Positions 1 to 6,700 of a stretch of DNA of 11,751 nt are shown piece after piece. The notes under the pieces are model-generated. The model searched no databases. It was not told where the DNA came from and saw only the letters and a program-made list of their open reading frames with translations. A program made the position numbers and the translations under genes. Every line of letters starts with the position of its first letter. Within the stretch, counting starts at the first letter, position 1. Source of the stretch: JALXDT01 sp964634755 (GTDB taxonomy: Bacteria; Acidobacteriota; Aminicenantia; JAMOAD01); assembly GCA_964634755.1 (NCBI GenBank), contig CAZWJH010000078.1, positions 1 to 11,751 on the forward strand. The letters are read 5' to 3'.

Positions 1-21
1 ATATATTTTATTAACATAAAA

Positions 22-27
22 TATAAT
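22..27 (+). promoter_or_regulatory. Candidate -10 box upstream of fbp
   Basis: A perfect TATAAT lies 25 bases before the fbp start codon, in a very AT-rich leader. A -35 box at normal spacing would fall at the edge of the window or just before it, so only half the promoter can be judged. In such AT-rich DNA a TATAAT can occur by chance. The position relative to the AGGAGG ribosome binding site at 43-48 is right for a short leader of about 20 bases. Confidence 0.4.
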
Positions 28-52
28 AAACTAATTTATCGTAGGAGGAATA

Positions 53-1075
53 ATGGAGAGAGAAACAACAAATTTACAACACTTTTTAATTGAAAAACAG
101 AGAGAGCACCCGGAAGCAACCGGTGAATTTACCTCTCTTTTTGCTGAAATACTGCTTGCTTCAAAAATAATTGCAAGGGAAGTAAGAAAAGCAGGCTTGG
201 TTGAAATTTTAGGCCTTACAGGGAAAATTAATGTTCAGGGGGAAGAGGTAAAAAAACTCGACGAATACTCCCTTCAGGTCTTCGTAAGAGTCCTCGAAAG
301 AGGAGGCTCTTTGTGTGTTATGGCCTCGGAAGAAACCGAGGATATAATAAAAATTCCCGATAAATATCCCAAGGGCAAGTATGTGTTGGTATTTGATCCG
401 CTGGATGGCTCTTCAAACATTGAAGCTAATGTGAGCATAGGAACAATTTTCGGGATATACAAAAGAGTTTCGGAAAAAGAGTGCGGACAGGATGGAAGCC
501 ACAAAGATATACTCCAGCCTCCAAGAAATTTGGTTGCAGCAGGTTATATAATATACGGCTCATCTACAATGTTTGTTTATACCACAGGACAGGGAGTTCA
601 CGGCTTTACTATGGATCCCTCAGTTGGAGAATTTTTGCTCTCCCATGAAAATATTAAAATTCCTAAAAGAGGAAAGATTTACTCTGCAAATGAAGGAAAC
701 TATAATAGCTGGAGTGAAGGTATAAGGAGATATATTGACTATATCAAAAGTGATAAAAATAAAAATGGTAAACCATATAAAGCAAGATACATTGGTTCAT
801 TAGTTGCAGATTTTCACAGAAATTTACTCTACGGAGGAGTTTTTCTTTATCCGAGAGATAAAAAAGCAAGAAACGGAAAATTAAGACTTCTCTATGAAGC
901 AGGACCTCTCGGATTTATAGTGGAGCAGGCAGGTGGATATGCAAGCAATGGAGTAAAAAATATTCTTGATGTTGAGCCCACGGAAATACATCAGAGGACT
1001 CCTCTTTTCATAGGAAGTGAAGAGGATGTAAAGGAAATAGAGGACTTTATTAAAAAGTATGGTGATGAAGTTTAA
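53..1075 (+). CDS. fbp: Class I fructose-1,6-bisphosphatase
   Basis: Hydrolyses fructose 1,6-bisphosphate to fructose 6-phosphate, the committing step of gluconeogenesis, in the cytoplasm. The class I signature is complete: paired acidic residues E93/E94, the metal-binding DPLDGSSN at 115-122 (D115, L117, D118), RYIGS at 245-249 followed by ADFHR and LLYGG in the substrate-binding part, and GKLRLLYE at 275-282 with the lysine and glutamate that contact sugar phosphate and metal. The C-terminal RTPLFIGSEEDV also fits. The 340-residue length is normal for the family. The ATG at 53 is well placed behind AGGAGG at 43-48. The stop codon is 2 bp before the next gene, so it probably leads an operon with the tRNA-thiolation pair. 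Activity on sedoheptulose bisphosphate as well cannot be excluded from sequence. Confidence 0.96.
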   Translation: MERETTNLQHFLIEKQREHPEATGEFTSLFAEILLASKIIAREVRKAGLVEILGLTGKINVQGEEVKKLDEYSLQVFVRVLERGGSLCVMASEETEDIIKIPDKYPKGKYVLVFDPLDGSSNIEANVSIGTIFGIYKRVSEKECGQDGSHKDILQPPRNLVAAGYIIYGSSTMFVYTTGQGVHGFTMDPSVGEFLLSHENIKIPKRGKIYSANEGNYNSWSEGIRRYIDYIKSDKNKNGKPYKARYIGSLVADFHRNLLYGGVFLYPRDKKARNGKLRLLYEAGPLGFIVEQAGGYASNGVKNILDVEPTEIHQRTPLFIGSEEDVKEIEDFIKKYGDEV

Positions 1076-1077
1076 GT

Positions 1078-1272
1078 ATGAAAGTAATTTTTAAAGGAAA
1101 GGAATTTGAGATAAAAGGGAAAACAAGTGTAAAAAAACTTTTAAAAAAATTCAAAGCTGACGAACTTTTTTATCTTGTAATAGATTTAAAAAAGAAGAGA
1201 CTGCTAACTGCTGATGAGCAACCCGATAATGATTCTATTATAGAAATCAAAAAAGTAATGTCAATCGGATGA
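1078..1272 (+). CDS. Ubiquitin-like sulfur carrier (ThiS/MoaD/TtuB-like), atypical C-terminus
   Basis: A 64-residue protein with the strand-rich pattern of beta-grasp sulfur carriers: an opening MKVIFKGKEFEI strand pair, a Lys-rich helix near 18-26, a VIDLKKK strand and a final IIEIKKV strand. In this family the last residues form a flexible Gly-Gly tail that is adenylated and converted to a thiocarboxylate. Here the protein ends Ser-Ile-Gly, so only the terminal glycine is present. Its stop codon overlaps the start of the TtuA-like gene by 4 bp (ATGA), which strongly suggests it is the sulfur donor partner (TtuB role) for tRNA thiolation rather than thiamine or molybdopterin synthesis. No E1-like activating enzyme is encoded in this window. 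The family call rests on size, fold pattern and neighbour, not on a diagnostic motif. Confidence 0.75.
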   Translation: MKVIFKGKEFEIKGKTSVKKLLKKFKADELFYLVIDLKKKRLLTADEQPDNDSIIEIKKVMSIG

Positions 1273-2180
1273 GATGCGCGGTTTGTAAAAAAAAAGCGGA
1301 AGTTTACCTACCTCATCATAATCTTGCTCTTTGCAGAGAAGATTTTATTAATTTTTTCCATAAAAGGATAAAAAAGGCAATAGATGAGTTTAAGATGTTT
1401 TCCGAAGAGGATAGACTTTTAGTAGCAGTCTCCGGTGGCAAGGACAGTCTTTCATTGTGGAATTCTCTTTTAAAAATGGGATATAGTGCTACGGGGCTTT
1501 TTATCCATCTTGGTATAGGAGATTTTTCAAAAAGAGCTTTTGAAATTGTTAAGGAGTTTTCAGAAAATAGGAAATCTGAACTTATTATTATAAACATAAA
1601 GGATGAATTTGGAGGTAAAACCCTTCCTGAGCTTATTGAAATAACAAAGGAGGCACCATGCAAAGTATGTGGAAAGATAAAAAGATACTTTTTTGATAGG
1701 ATTGCATTAAAAGGAAACTTTGATGTTCTGGTAACAGGCCATAATCTTGACGATGAAGCAGCTTTTTTGTTGGGGAATATTTTCAACTGGAACATAGAGT
1801 ATCTTGCAAAACAATCTCCCGCTCTTCCTGAGGAAGATGGTTTTAAGAAAAAGGCAAAACCCCTCATCTACCTTACTGAAAGAGAAATCGCTATTTACAG
1901 TTTTTTTAATAATATAAAATACAATGAATTAAGCTGTCCCTTTTCAAAAAAAGCCAAATCTCACTTCTATAAAGAAAGTCTCCACCAAATAGAATTATCT
2001 TTCAAGGGTCTAAGAATAAAATTTTATAAGGGTTTCTTGAGGAATAGAAAATTATTTGAAAAAGCTGAAAAAAACTATAGCTTAAAACCGTGCAAAATTT
2101 GCGGATATCCTACAAGCAGTGAAATTTGTGGGGTATGTAAAATAAAAATAAAAGCCGGAGTTTTGGAGGGAAAAGAATGA
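1269..2180 (+). CDS. ttuA: tRNA-5-methyluridine(54) 2-sulfurtransferase, TtuA-like
   Basis: Predicted to replace the 2-oxygen of T54 in tRNA by sulfur, using ATP to activate the base and a thiocarboxylated carrier protein as donor. The 303-residue protein has the full TtuA layout: N-terminal zinc-finger region with C3, C6 and C22; PP-loop SGGKDS at 55-60; C131 and C134 (PCKVCG) plus C223 (SCPF), which match the three cysteines holding the 4Fe-4S cluster in Thermus TtuA; GHNLDDEA at 157-164; and a C-terminal zinc finger C275-C278-C287-C290. This cysteine set separates TtuA from TtcA and TilS. One oddity: the fourth ligand of the first zinc site, His in LCREH of Thermus, is Asp here (LCRED, D25). 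A run of nine A (1287-1295) sits at codons 7-9. Both its start and its end overlap neighbours by ATGA. Confidence 0.9.
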   Translation: MRCAVCKKKAEVYLPHHNLALCREDFINFFHKRIKKAIDEFKMFSEEDRLLVAVSGGKDSLSLWNSLLKMGYSATGLFIHLGIGDFSKRAFEIVKEFSENRKSELIIINIKDEFGGKTLPELIEITKEAPCKVCGKIKRYFFDRIALKGNFDVLVTGHNLDDEAAFLLGNIFNWNIEYLAKQSPALPEEDGFKKKAKPLIYLTEREIAIYSFFNNIKYNELSCPFSKKAKSHFYKESLHQIELSFKGLRIKFYKGFLRNRKLFEKAEKNYSLKPCKICGYPTSSEICGVCKIKIKAGVLEGKE

Positions 2181-3046
2181 AAGTAGGACTTGCCCTGGGT
2201 TCAGGGGGAGCCAAAGGTTTGGCGCATATTGGTGTGTTGAAAGTTTTGGAGGAGTTCGGAATAAAGCCGGATTTTATTAGTGGAACAAGTATAGGAGCAA
2301 TAATAGGCGGACTTTACGCTTACGGATTAAACATAAAAGAGATGGAAAAAATAGCGCTTGAAATTGATAAAAAAAAGCAAAAAGAGGTATTATCTCTTAA
2401 ACCATCCCTTTCGGGTTTGATTTCACAGGAAAAGATATTTGAGTTTTATTATGATATCTTTGGTAAAACAAAGATTGAAGAGCTTAAAACAAAGTTCTTA
2501 TGCATTGCTACAGATATTCAAACAGGCGATGAAATAATAATGAATAAAGGAGAACTTACAAGAGCTGTAGTATCAAGCGCATCTATCCCAATAATTTTTC
2601 CCCCTGTAAAGTATAAAAACAGATATTTGGTTGACGGAGGGCTCGTAAACCCAATCCCCATAAAACCTCTTTTGCATTTGGGCGTTGATTTCATAATTGC
2701 GGTTGATGTAACAAAACCTTTGAAAAAAAGGACTTCAGATAAAAAAAAGCAAAGGCAAAAAGAGGAAAAAATTTTATCAAAAATCACAAATTTATTTTCT
2801 TCCATGTATGATAAAAATTTCAATAAAAACCCTAATCTTCTTAACATATTTCTAAACTCAATAGATATAATGGAAGAACAAATCGTAAGAAAAGCTCTTT
2901 CACTTTATCCACCAGATATCCTGATTACTCCTGATATCAAAAATTTTAGTACATTTGATTTTTACAGAGCAAAAGAGATTATTTCTAAAGGAGAAGAGAT
3001 AACAAGAACAGTAGCTGATTTTATAAGATACAAACTCACACATTAA
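2177..3046 (+). CDS. Patatin-like phospholipase (RssA/NTE type)
   Basis: A serine lipid acyl hydrolase with a Ser-Asp dyad. The N-terminus carries the oxyanion-hole motif GSGGAKG at 8-14, followed by HIGVL, the nucleophile elbow GTSIG with Ser38 at 36-40, and the catalytic Asp153 in VDGGLVNPIP. All catalytic elements are intact. The 289-residue length suits the single-domain bacterial family. There is no signal peptide or obvious membrane segment, so it is likely cytoplasmic or peripheral. A lysine-rich charged stretch near 181-197 follows the catalytic domain, and the remaining C-terminal part (IRKAL, ITPDI, YRAKE region) matches the usual tail. The start is secure: GGAGGG at 2165-2170 and a 4-bp ATGA overlap with ttuA. 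The substrate cannot be inferred; membrane phospholipid turnover is the family's general role. Confidence 0.9.
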   Translation: MKVGLALGSGGAKGLAHIGVLKVLEEFGIKPDFISGTSIGAIIGGLYAYGLNIKEMEKIALEIDKKKQKEVLSLKPSLSGLISQEKIFEFYYDIFGKTKIEELKTKFLCIATDIQTGDEIIMNKGELTRAVVSSASIPIIFPPVKYKNRYLVDGGLVNPIPIKPLLHLGVDFIIAVDVTKPLKKRTSDKKKQRQKEEKILSKITNLFSSMYDKNFNKNPNLLNIFLNSIDIMEEQIVRKALSLYPPDILITPDIKNFSTFDFYRAKEIISKGEEITRTVADFIRYKLTH

Positions 3047-3058
3047 ATAATTAGTTTA

Positions 3059-3087
3059 TTGAACAAATGGCTTTTTTGATGTATTAT
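3059..3087 (+). promoter_or_regulatory. Candidate sigma-70-type promoter before lipA
   Basis: TTGAAC at 3059-3064 and TATTAT at 3082-3087 are separated by 17 bp, within the 49-bp gap between the patatin gene and lipA. If used, transcription would begin only a few bases before the lipA ATG at 3096, giving an almost leaderless mRNA. The weak TAGGA ribosome binding site at 3087-3091 would then lie outside the transcript. The sequence match is good, but the odd geometry and AT-richness make this a modest call. Read-through from the upstream operon is the alternative. Confidence 0.3.
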
Positions 3088-3095
3088 AGGACTCT

Positions 3096-3965
3096 ATGAA
3101 ACCTGAATGGCTTAGAACAGAATTACCTGATAAAAAAGAATTTTTTTGGTTAAGAAAAAAGCTGAGAAATGCAAATTTGCATACAATTTGTGAGGATGCT
3201 CGCTGCCCGAATATTGGTTATTGCTTTTCACAAAAAACAGCTACATTCTTAATTTTAGGGGATATCTGTACAAGAAACTGCTCCTTCTGTGCAGTAAAAA
3301 AGGGAAAACCCAAGGAAAAACCCTCTTTTAGAGAAATAATAGAAATAACAAAGCTTGTAAAGGAATTAGGACTTGACTATGTTGTTATAACCTCTGTCAC
3401 AAGAGATGATCTTGAAGATGGAGGCGCTTCTCAGTACAAAGATTTGACAAACTATTTAAGAAAAGAAATTAATAATATAATGATTGAAATTTTAATCCCT
3501 GATTTTCAAAACAAAAAAGAGAGCCTTGAAATAATTTTGGAAGCCCCACCTGAAATTTTAAATCATAATATTGAAACAGTTAAAAGACTTTATAATGAGA
3601 TAAAAAGACCGGAAAGCTTTTATGATAGATCTCTTAATGTTTTGAAATTTTATTATGAAAAGGGGCTTATAACCAAATCAGGAATAATGGTGGGCTTGGG
3701 AGAAACAATTGAAGAAATAAAAAAAACAATGGGAGATCTTCTAAAAGTTGGGGTTAAAATACTCACAATAGGGCAATACCTACAGCCAACGCGGAAAAAT
3801 CACCCTGTTATTAAATACTATCATCCGGATGAATTTGAAGAGCTTAAAGAAATCGGAGAGAAAATGGGTTTTCTTGATGTGGTTTCCGGACCTTTTGTAA
3901 GAAGCTCCTACAAAGCAAAAGAATCATACTTTAAGGTTAAAAATGTTATATCTAATATTCAGTGA
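3096..3965 (+). CDS. lipA: Lipoyl synthase
   Basis: Radical SAM enzyme that inserts two sulfur atoms into protein-bound octanoyl groups to make lipoyl cofactors for 2-oxoacid dehydrogenases and the glycine cleavage system. Both iron-sulfur clusters are fully signed: the auxiliary cluster cysteines C32, C37 and C43 in CEDARCPNIGYC, and the radical SAM cysteines C58, C62 and C65 in CTRNCSFC. The C-terminal RSSY at 269-272, which supplies the serine ligand of the auxiliary cluster, is present in GPFVRSSYKAKE. The length of 289 residues is normal. No octanoyltransferase (LipB or LipM) or lipoate ligase is in the window, so the octanoyl donor step is encoded elsewhere. The 3' end overlaps the metallophosphoesterase gene by 23 bp in a different frame. 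Its local RBS (TAGGA, 3087-3091) is weak. Confidence 0.96.
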   Translation: MKPEWLRTELPDKKEFFWLRKKLRNANLHTICEDARCPNIGYCFSQKTATFLILGDICTRNCSFCAVKKGKPKEKPSFREIIEITKLVKELGLDYVVITSVTRDDLEDGGASQYKDLTNYLRKEINNIMIEILIPDFQNKKESLEIILEAPPEILNHNIETVKRLYNEIKRPESFYDRSLNVLKFYYEKGLITKSGIMVGLGETIEEIKKTMGDLLKVGVKILTIGQYLQPTRKNHPVIKYYHPDEFEELKEIGEKMGFLDVVSGPFVRSSYKAKESYFKVKNVISNIQ

Positions 3966-4692
3966 TGTTCATGGAAATCTTGAAGCATACAAAAGGATGT
4001 TTAAAGCAGCAGAAAAAATTAACCCAGATGCCTTTATCTGCTTAGGAGACATAGTAGGTTATGGCCCCAATCCAAATGAAACCATTGATAGAACAAAAAA
4101 GATAAAGAACCTCTTTATAATAAGAGGAAATCATGACAAAGTTGCAGCAGGGCTTGATTCAACAGAGACTTTTAATCCTGTTGCCCGAAAAGCAATAATA
4201 TGGACAAAGAAAAAATTAAATGATAAAAACAAGGAATATCTAAAAAATCTTCCGAAGGGACCTCTTTTAATTGACAATAAATTTACAATCTTCCATGGTT
4301 CCTACTTTGACGAAGATTATTATATATTCAATCCTTTTGACGCAATTCTAACTCTTCAGAATGCCCCGACTCGTATATCTTTCTTCGGCCATACTCACAT
4401 TCCAATAATTTTCAAATTCACCCCTCAAGATAAACTTGAAGTCATTACTATTCTAACTAAAAAGAATAAGCTTGAAATAAAACTTGATACAAAATCATAC
4501 TATTTGATAAACCCAGGTTCAATAGGACAGCCAAGAGATAGAAGTCCAAAAATAAGCTTTACGACCTATGATACAAAGAAAAGAATTATTACTTTCTATA
4601 GATACAAATATCCATTTCAAAAAACAGCAGCAAAAATCTTAAAGCAAAAGTTACCTAAATTCTTAGCTGAAAGATTGGGAAAGGGGATTTAA
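3943..4692 (+). CDS. Calcineurin-like metallophosphoesterase (YfcE-like family)
   Basis: A 249-residue phosphoesterase with the whole dinuclear metal site visible: SDVHGN with D8 and H10, LGDIVGYGPNP with D36, RGNHD with N63, H64 and D65, FHGS with H118, and FFGHTHIP with H150 and H152. The later NPGSIGQPRD motif is typical of the YfcE/MJ0936 branch, whose members hydrolyse phosphodiesters in vitro but mostly lack a known substrate. The start at ATG 3943 lies inside the lipA 3' end, with AAGG at 3933-3936 upstream. It is supported because the first beta strand and SDVHGN begin right after it. No signal peptide is seen, so it should be cytoplasmic. The gene runs to within 2 bp of the convergent secreted-protein gene. 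Confidence 0.88.
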   Translation: MLYLIFSDVHGNLEAYKRMFKAAEKINPDAFICLGDIVGYGPNPNETIDRTKKIKNLFIIRGNHDKVAAGLDSTETFNPVARKAIIWTKKKLNDKNKEYLKNLPKGPLLIDNKFTIFHGSYFDEDYYIFNPFDAILTLQNAPTRISFFGHTHIPIIFKFTPQDKLEVITILTKKNKLEIKLDTKSYYLINPGSIGQPRDRSPKISFTTYDTKKRIITFYRYKYPFQKTAAKILKQKLPKFLAERLGKGI

Positions 4693-4697
4693 GCTTA
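4690..4697. other. TAAGCTTA palindrome holding two convergent stop codons
   Basis: The 8-bp palindrome supplies the TAA of the plus-strand metallophosphoesterase (4690-4692) and the TAA of the minus-strand CARDB-like gene (4695-4697). Only GC separates the two stops. No GC-rich hairpin with a T-run was seen within about 30 bases on either side, so each gene's terminator, if any, must lie within the other gene or be Rho-dependent. Confidence 0.8.
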
Positions 4698-5612
4698 TTT
4701 TATGTAATATTTGGGATCCTTTAAATACTTTACTTCAAAGACAAAGTTATTATCCCTCTGTAGTTTTCGAGGCTCTCCTGTTTCATAATAAAGCTTTACA
4801 AGGAGTTTTTTTATTTTATAACAATGTTTGTTGCTATTGGGTTTTTTAAGCCAAAGAGGAAGGGTTAAAAAGAGTGAAGTAGAATTTTCACAGCCGGGAT
4901 AAACTGTAAATGTTGGGCTTTTTGAAAGATAAATAAAACCATTCGTATTTCCACAATCACTCTCATAATAATAGTATGCCCTAATCCTTCCGCTATCAAT
5001 AATTTTTCGCCCACAGTTCCATACTGATACTTCAAATGGAATTGTCACTTTATCATAATTTCGATGGGAAATATCAAAGGGATGAACCTTCAAAATCTTT
5101 TGTCTACTTCTATATGATATAAGTTTTCTCGTATTTCTTATCCACACTGCATCAATTCTTCCATTACTAACATTATTTCTATAAACTTTAAGTTCCAAAG
5201 TATTGTTATTTTCATTTAACTCAACAATTTTATTAAACGGATCAACAGTTATTCTTACAGTCTCCCCTCTACAATCAAGCTTATTGGCCATTTGAATCAA
5301 TTCCACAGAGATTCTTTTATTCTTCTTAATAGTTAGATTTTTTGAAACTGTAAGTTTACCAGAAAGCCCCGGGCCTAAATATTCAATTCTAAAAATAATT
5401 GTTCCACTATAATCAAATCCTAAATTTTCAAGTTTAACTTTTAAATATCTTTTGCCATTCTTTTGCAAACTATAGATATCATACAATTTGAAATCCGGGA
5501 ACTTTAATCGTGAAACATCGGGCTTTGTACTAATATAATTTTGATTTTGAGAAAAAGAATTCAAAGAGAAAAAAAGAATTAAACTAAAGATAAAAAGATA
5601 CTTTTTCTTCAT
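4695..5612 (-). CDS. Secreted CARDB-domain-like protein of unknown function
   Basis: A 305-residue protein with a clear signal peptide: MKKK, a hydrophobic core rich in Leu, Ile and Phe up to about residue 18, then a polar NSFSQNQN region. It lacks a lipobox cysteine, so it is probably released to the periplasm or outside. Residues about 37-145 look like a CARDB (cell adhesion related, Ig-like) domain, best seen in the VDPFNKIVELNENNN motif near 123-137. Residues about 152-296 look like a second, divergent copy ending RDNNFVFEV. The second half contains C200, C220, C240 and C264, which could form disulfides. Two starts are possible: GTG at 5615 or ATG at 5612. The ATG is preferred because AGGAGG (5619-5624) is 6 bases from it and only 3 from the GTG. 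No enzymatic motif was found; a surface or binding role is inference. Confidence 0.8.
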   Translation of the reverse strand: MKKKYLFIFSLILFFSLNSFSQNQNYISTKPDVSRLKFPDFKLYDIYSLQKNGKRYLKVKLENLGFDYSGTIIFRIEYLGPGLSGKLTVSKNLTIKKNKRISVELIQMANKLDCRGETVRITVDPFNKIVELNENNNTLELKVYRNNVSNGRIDAVWIRNTRKLISYRSRQKILKVHPFDISHRNYDKVTIPFEVSVWNCGRKIIDSGRIRAYYYYESDCGNTNGFIYLSKSPTFTVYPGCENSTSLFLTLPLWLKKPNSNKHCYKIKKLLVKLYYETGEPRKLQRDNNFVFEVKYLKDPKYYIK

Positions 5613-5618
5613 CACTCA

Positions 5619-5624
5619 CCTCCT
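5619..5624 (-). promoter_or_regulatory. Strong ribosome binding site deciding the start of the CARDB-like gene
   Basis: On the minus strand this reads AGGAGG, a full Shine-Dalgarno match. It lies 6 bases before the ATG at 5612 and 3 bases before the in-frame GTG at 5615, so it favours the ATG and a 305-residue product. Confidence 0.7.
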
Positions 5625-5712
5625 CAGAGCTGAATAAATATATTTTCAAGAATTGTACCACTCTGAACTTTCAGAAAACACTACATTCTTTCCAGTCTAA
5701 AAGTAATTAAAC

Positions 5713-5745
5713 GACAAAATTATTAAATTTTTCGACATTTTTGTC
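5713..5745. repeat. Inverted repeat in the divergent promoter region (possible operator)
   Basis: GACAAAA at 5713-5719 and TTTTGTC at 5739-5745 form a perfect 7-bp inverted repeat with a 19-base AT-rich centre. CGACA occurs twice as a direct repeat in the same span. It sits midway in the 212-bp region between the divergent CARDB-like and ABC-ATPase genes, where a shared regulator would bind. It is too widely spaced to be a terminator. It may be chance in AT-rich DNA. Confidence 0.3.
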
Positions 5746-5793
5746 TGTCATTAAGGAAGTATCTCATCCAAAAGGATATAAGCTCTTACTCTC

Positions 5794-5819
5794 TTGACAA
5801 AAACTCTTTTTTTTATTAA
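5794..5819 (+). promoter_or_regulatory. Candidate promoter of the ABC/nuclease/molybdoenzyme operon
   Basis: A consensus TTGACA -35 box lies at 5794-5799. The best -10-like sequence is TATTAA at 5814-5819, but that spacing is only 14 bp. TTAAGT and TAAGTT at 16-17 bp are poorer matches. The start codon at 5828 would be only a few bases downstream, and no Shine-Dalgarno sequence lies between. The -35 match is the main support. Confidence 0.4.
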
Positions 5820-5827
5820 GTTCTCAT

Positions 5828-6700
5828 ATGTTTGCTGTGGAATTTGATTCAGTTTGGAAGATTTATAAAAAGGATTTCAAACAAGTCACAGCACTAAAAA
5901 ATATCACCTTAAAGATACCCCAGAATTCAATTTTTTCAATTATCGGTCCCAATGGCGCCGGAAAAACCACAGCTCTCAAAATTATAACTGGTATAACCTA
6001 TCCTACCAAAGGAAAAGTAAAAGTCTTGGGAGGAACTATCTCTGATTCTATTATAAAAAAAAGAGTTGGTTTTTTACCGGAAAACCCGTCCTTCTTTTCA
6101 AATATAACTCCTTTTGAGTTTTTAAAATTTGTTCTCTATACTTCAGAAGAGAGCATTGAAGAAGATAAAATTATATCAGCACTTAATGAGGTAGGGCTTT
6201 TAAAAGAGAAAAACGAAAAAGTGAAAAAATTTTCAAAGGGAATGGTGCAAAGATTAGGAATAGCACAGGCCATCATTCATAATCCTGATTTAATCGTTCT
6301 TGATGAGCCATTTTCAGGGCTTGATCCTATTGCAAAAGAAAAATTAAAAGAAATTATCCTGAGCTTTTTCAAAAAGGGAAAAACAATTATATTAAGCTCT
6401 CATAATCTTTTTGATGTTGAAAATCTCTCAACACATATAACTTTGATAAAAGAAGGAGAAATTAAAATAAGTGGAAAGCTAAAATCTCTACAAGCTAATG
6501 CAAATTATGAAATAGAGTTTTATGGAGATATAAAAAGTTGGGGAAAGAGGGAAGTTAAAAAAATTAGTGAAAAATCTATTATTATCCTTGAAAATGAAAA
6601 AGAGTTTGAAGAATTCTTAGTTAACGTTTTAGATTTAAAACTGAAGATAGTTTCAGTAAATCTTAGTCTTAATAATTACTTAAAAAGATATTACCAATGA
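5828..6700 (+). CDS. ABC transporter ATP-binding protein (ABC-2 exporter type)
   Basis: The ATPase subunit that powers the permease encoded next to it. In order: Walker A GPNGAGKT at 40-47, Q-loop region GFLPENP with Glu85 where many ABC proteins have Gln, signature FSKGM at 135-139 (an LSGGQ variant common in ABC-2 exporters), Walker B LIVLDEP with D159 and E160, D-loop SGLDP, and the switch His192 in SSHN. All nucleotide-handling elements are present. Residues after about 225 form a short accessory tail typical of drug, polysaccharide or Nos/Gld-type exporter ATPases. The upstream DNA lacks a Shine-Dalgarno sequence, so translation may be leaderless or weakly initiated. It overlaps the permease by ATGA and leads a four-gene operon. 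The cargo is unknown. Confidence 0.93.
   Translation: MFAVEFDSVWKIYKKDFKQVTALKNITLKIPQNSIFSIIGPNGAGKTTALKIITGITYPTKGKVKVLGGTISDSIIKKRVGFLPENPSFFSNITPFEFLKFVLYTSEESIEEDKIISALNEVGLLKEKNEKVKKFSKGMVQRLGIAQAIIHNPDLIVLDEPFSGLDPIAKEKLKEIILSFFKKGKTIILSSHNLFDVENLSTHITLIKEGEIKISGKLKSLQANANYEIEFYGDIKSWGKREVKKISEKSIIILENEKEFEEFLVNVLDLKLKIVSVNLSLNNYLKRYYQ

Noticed and set aside
1287..1295. Run of nine A near the ttuA start as a programmed slippage site
   Set aside because: The downstream frame stays intact and the alternative frames offer no sensible product. A-runs are common in this AT-rich DNA.
1316..1867. 183-codon minus-strand reading frame
   Set aside because: It is the antisense shadow of the ttuA-like gene, which has complete catalytic motifs on the plus strand. 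There is no ribosome binding site or family pattern on the minus strand.
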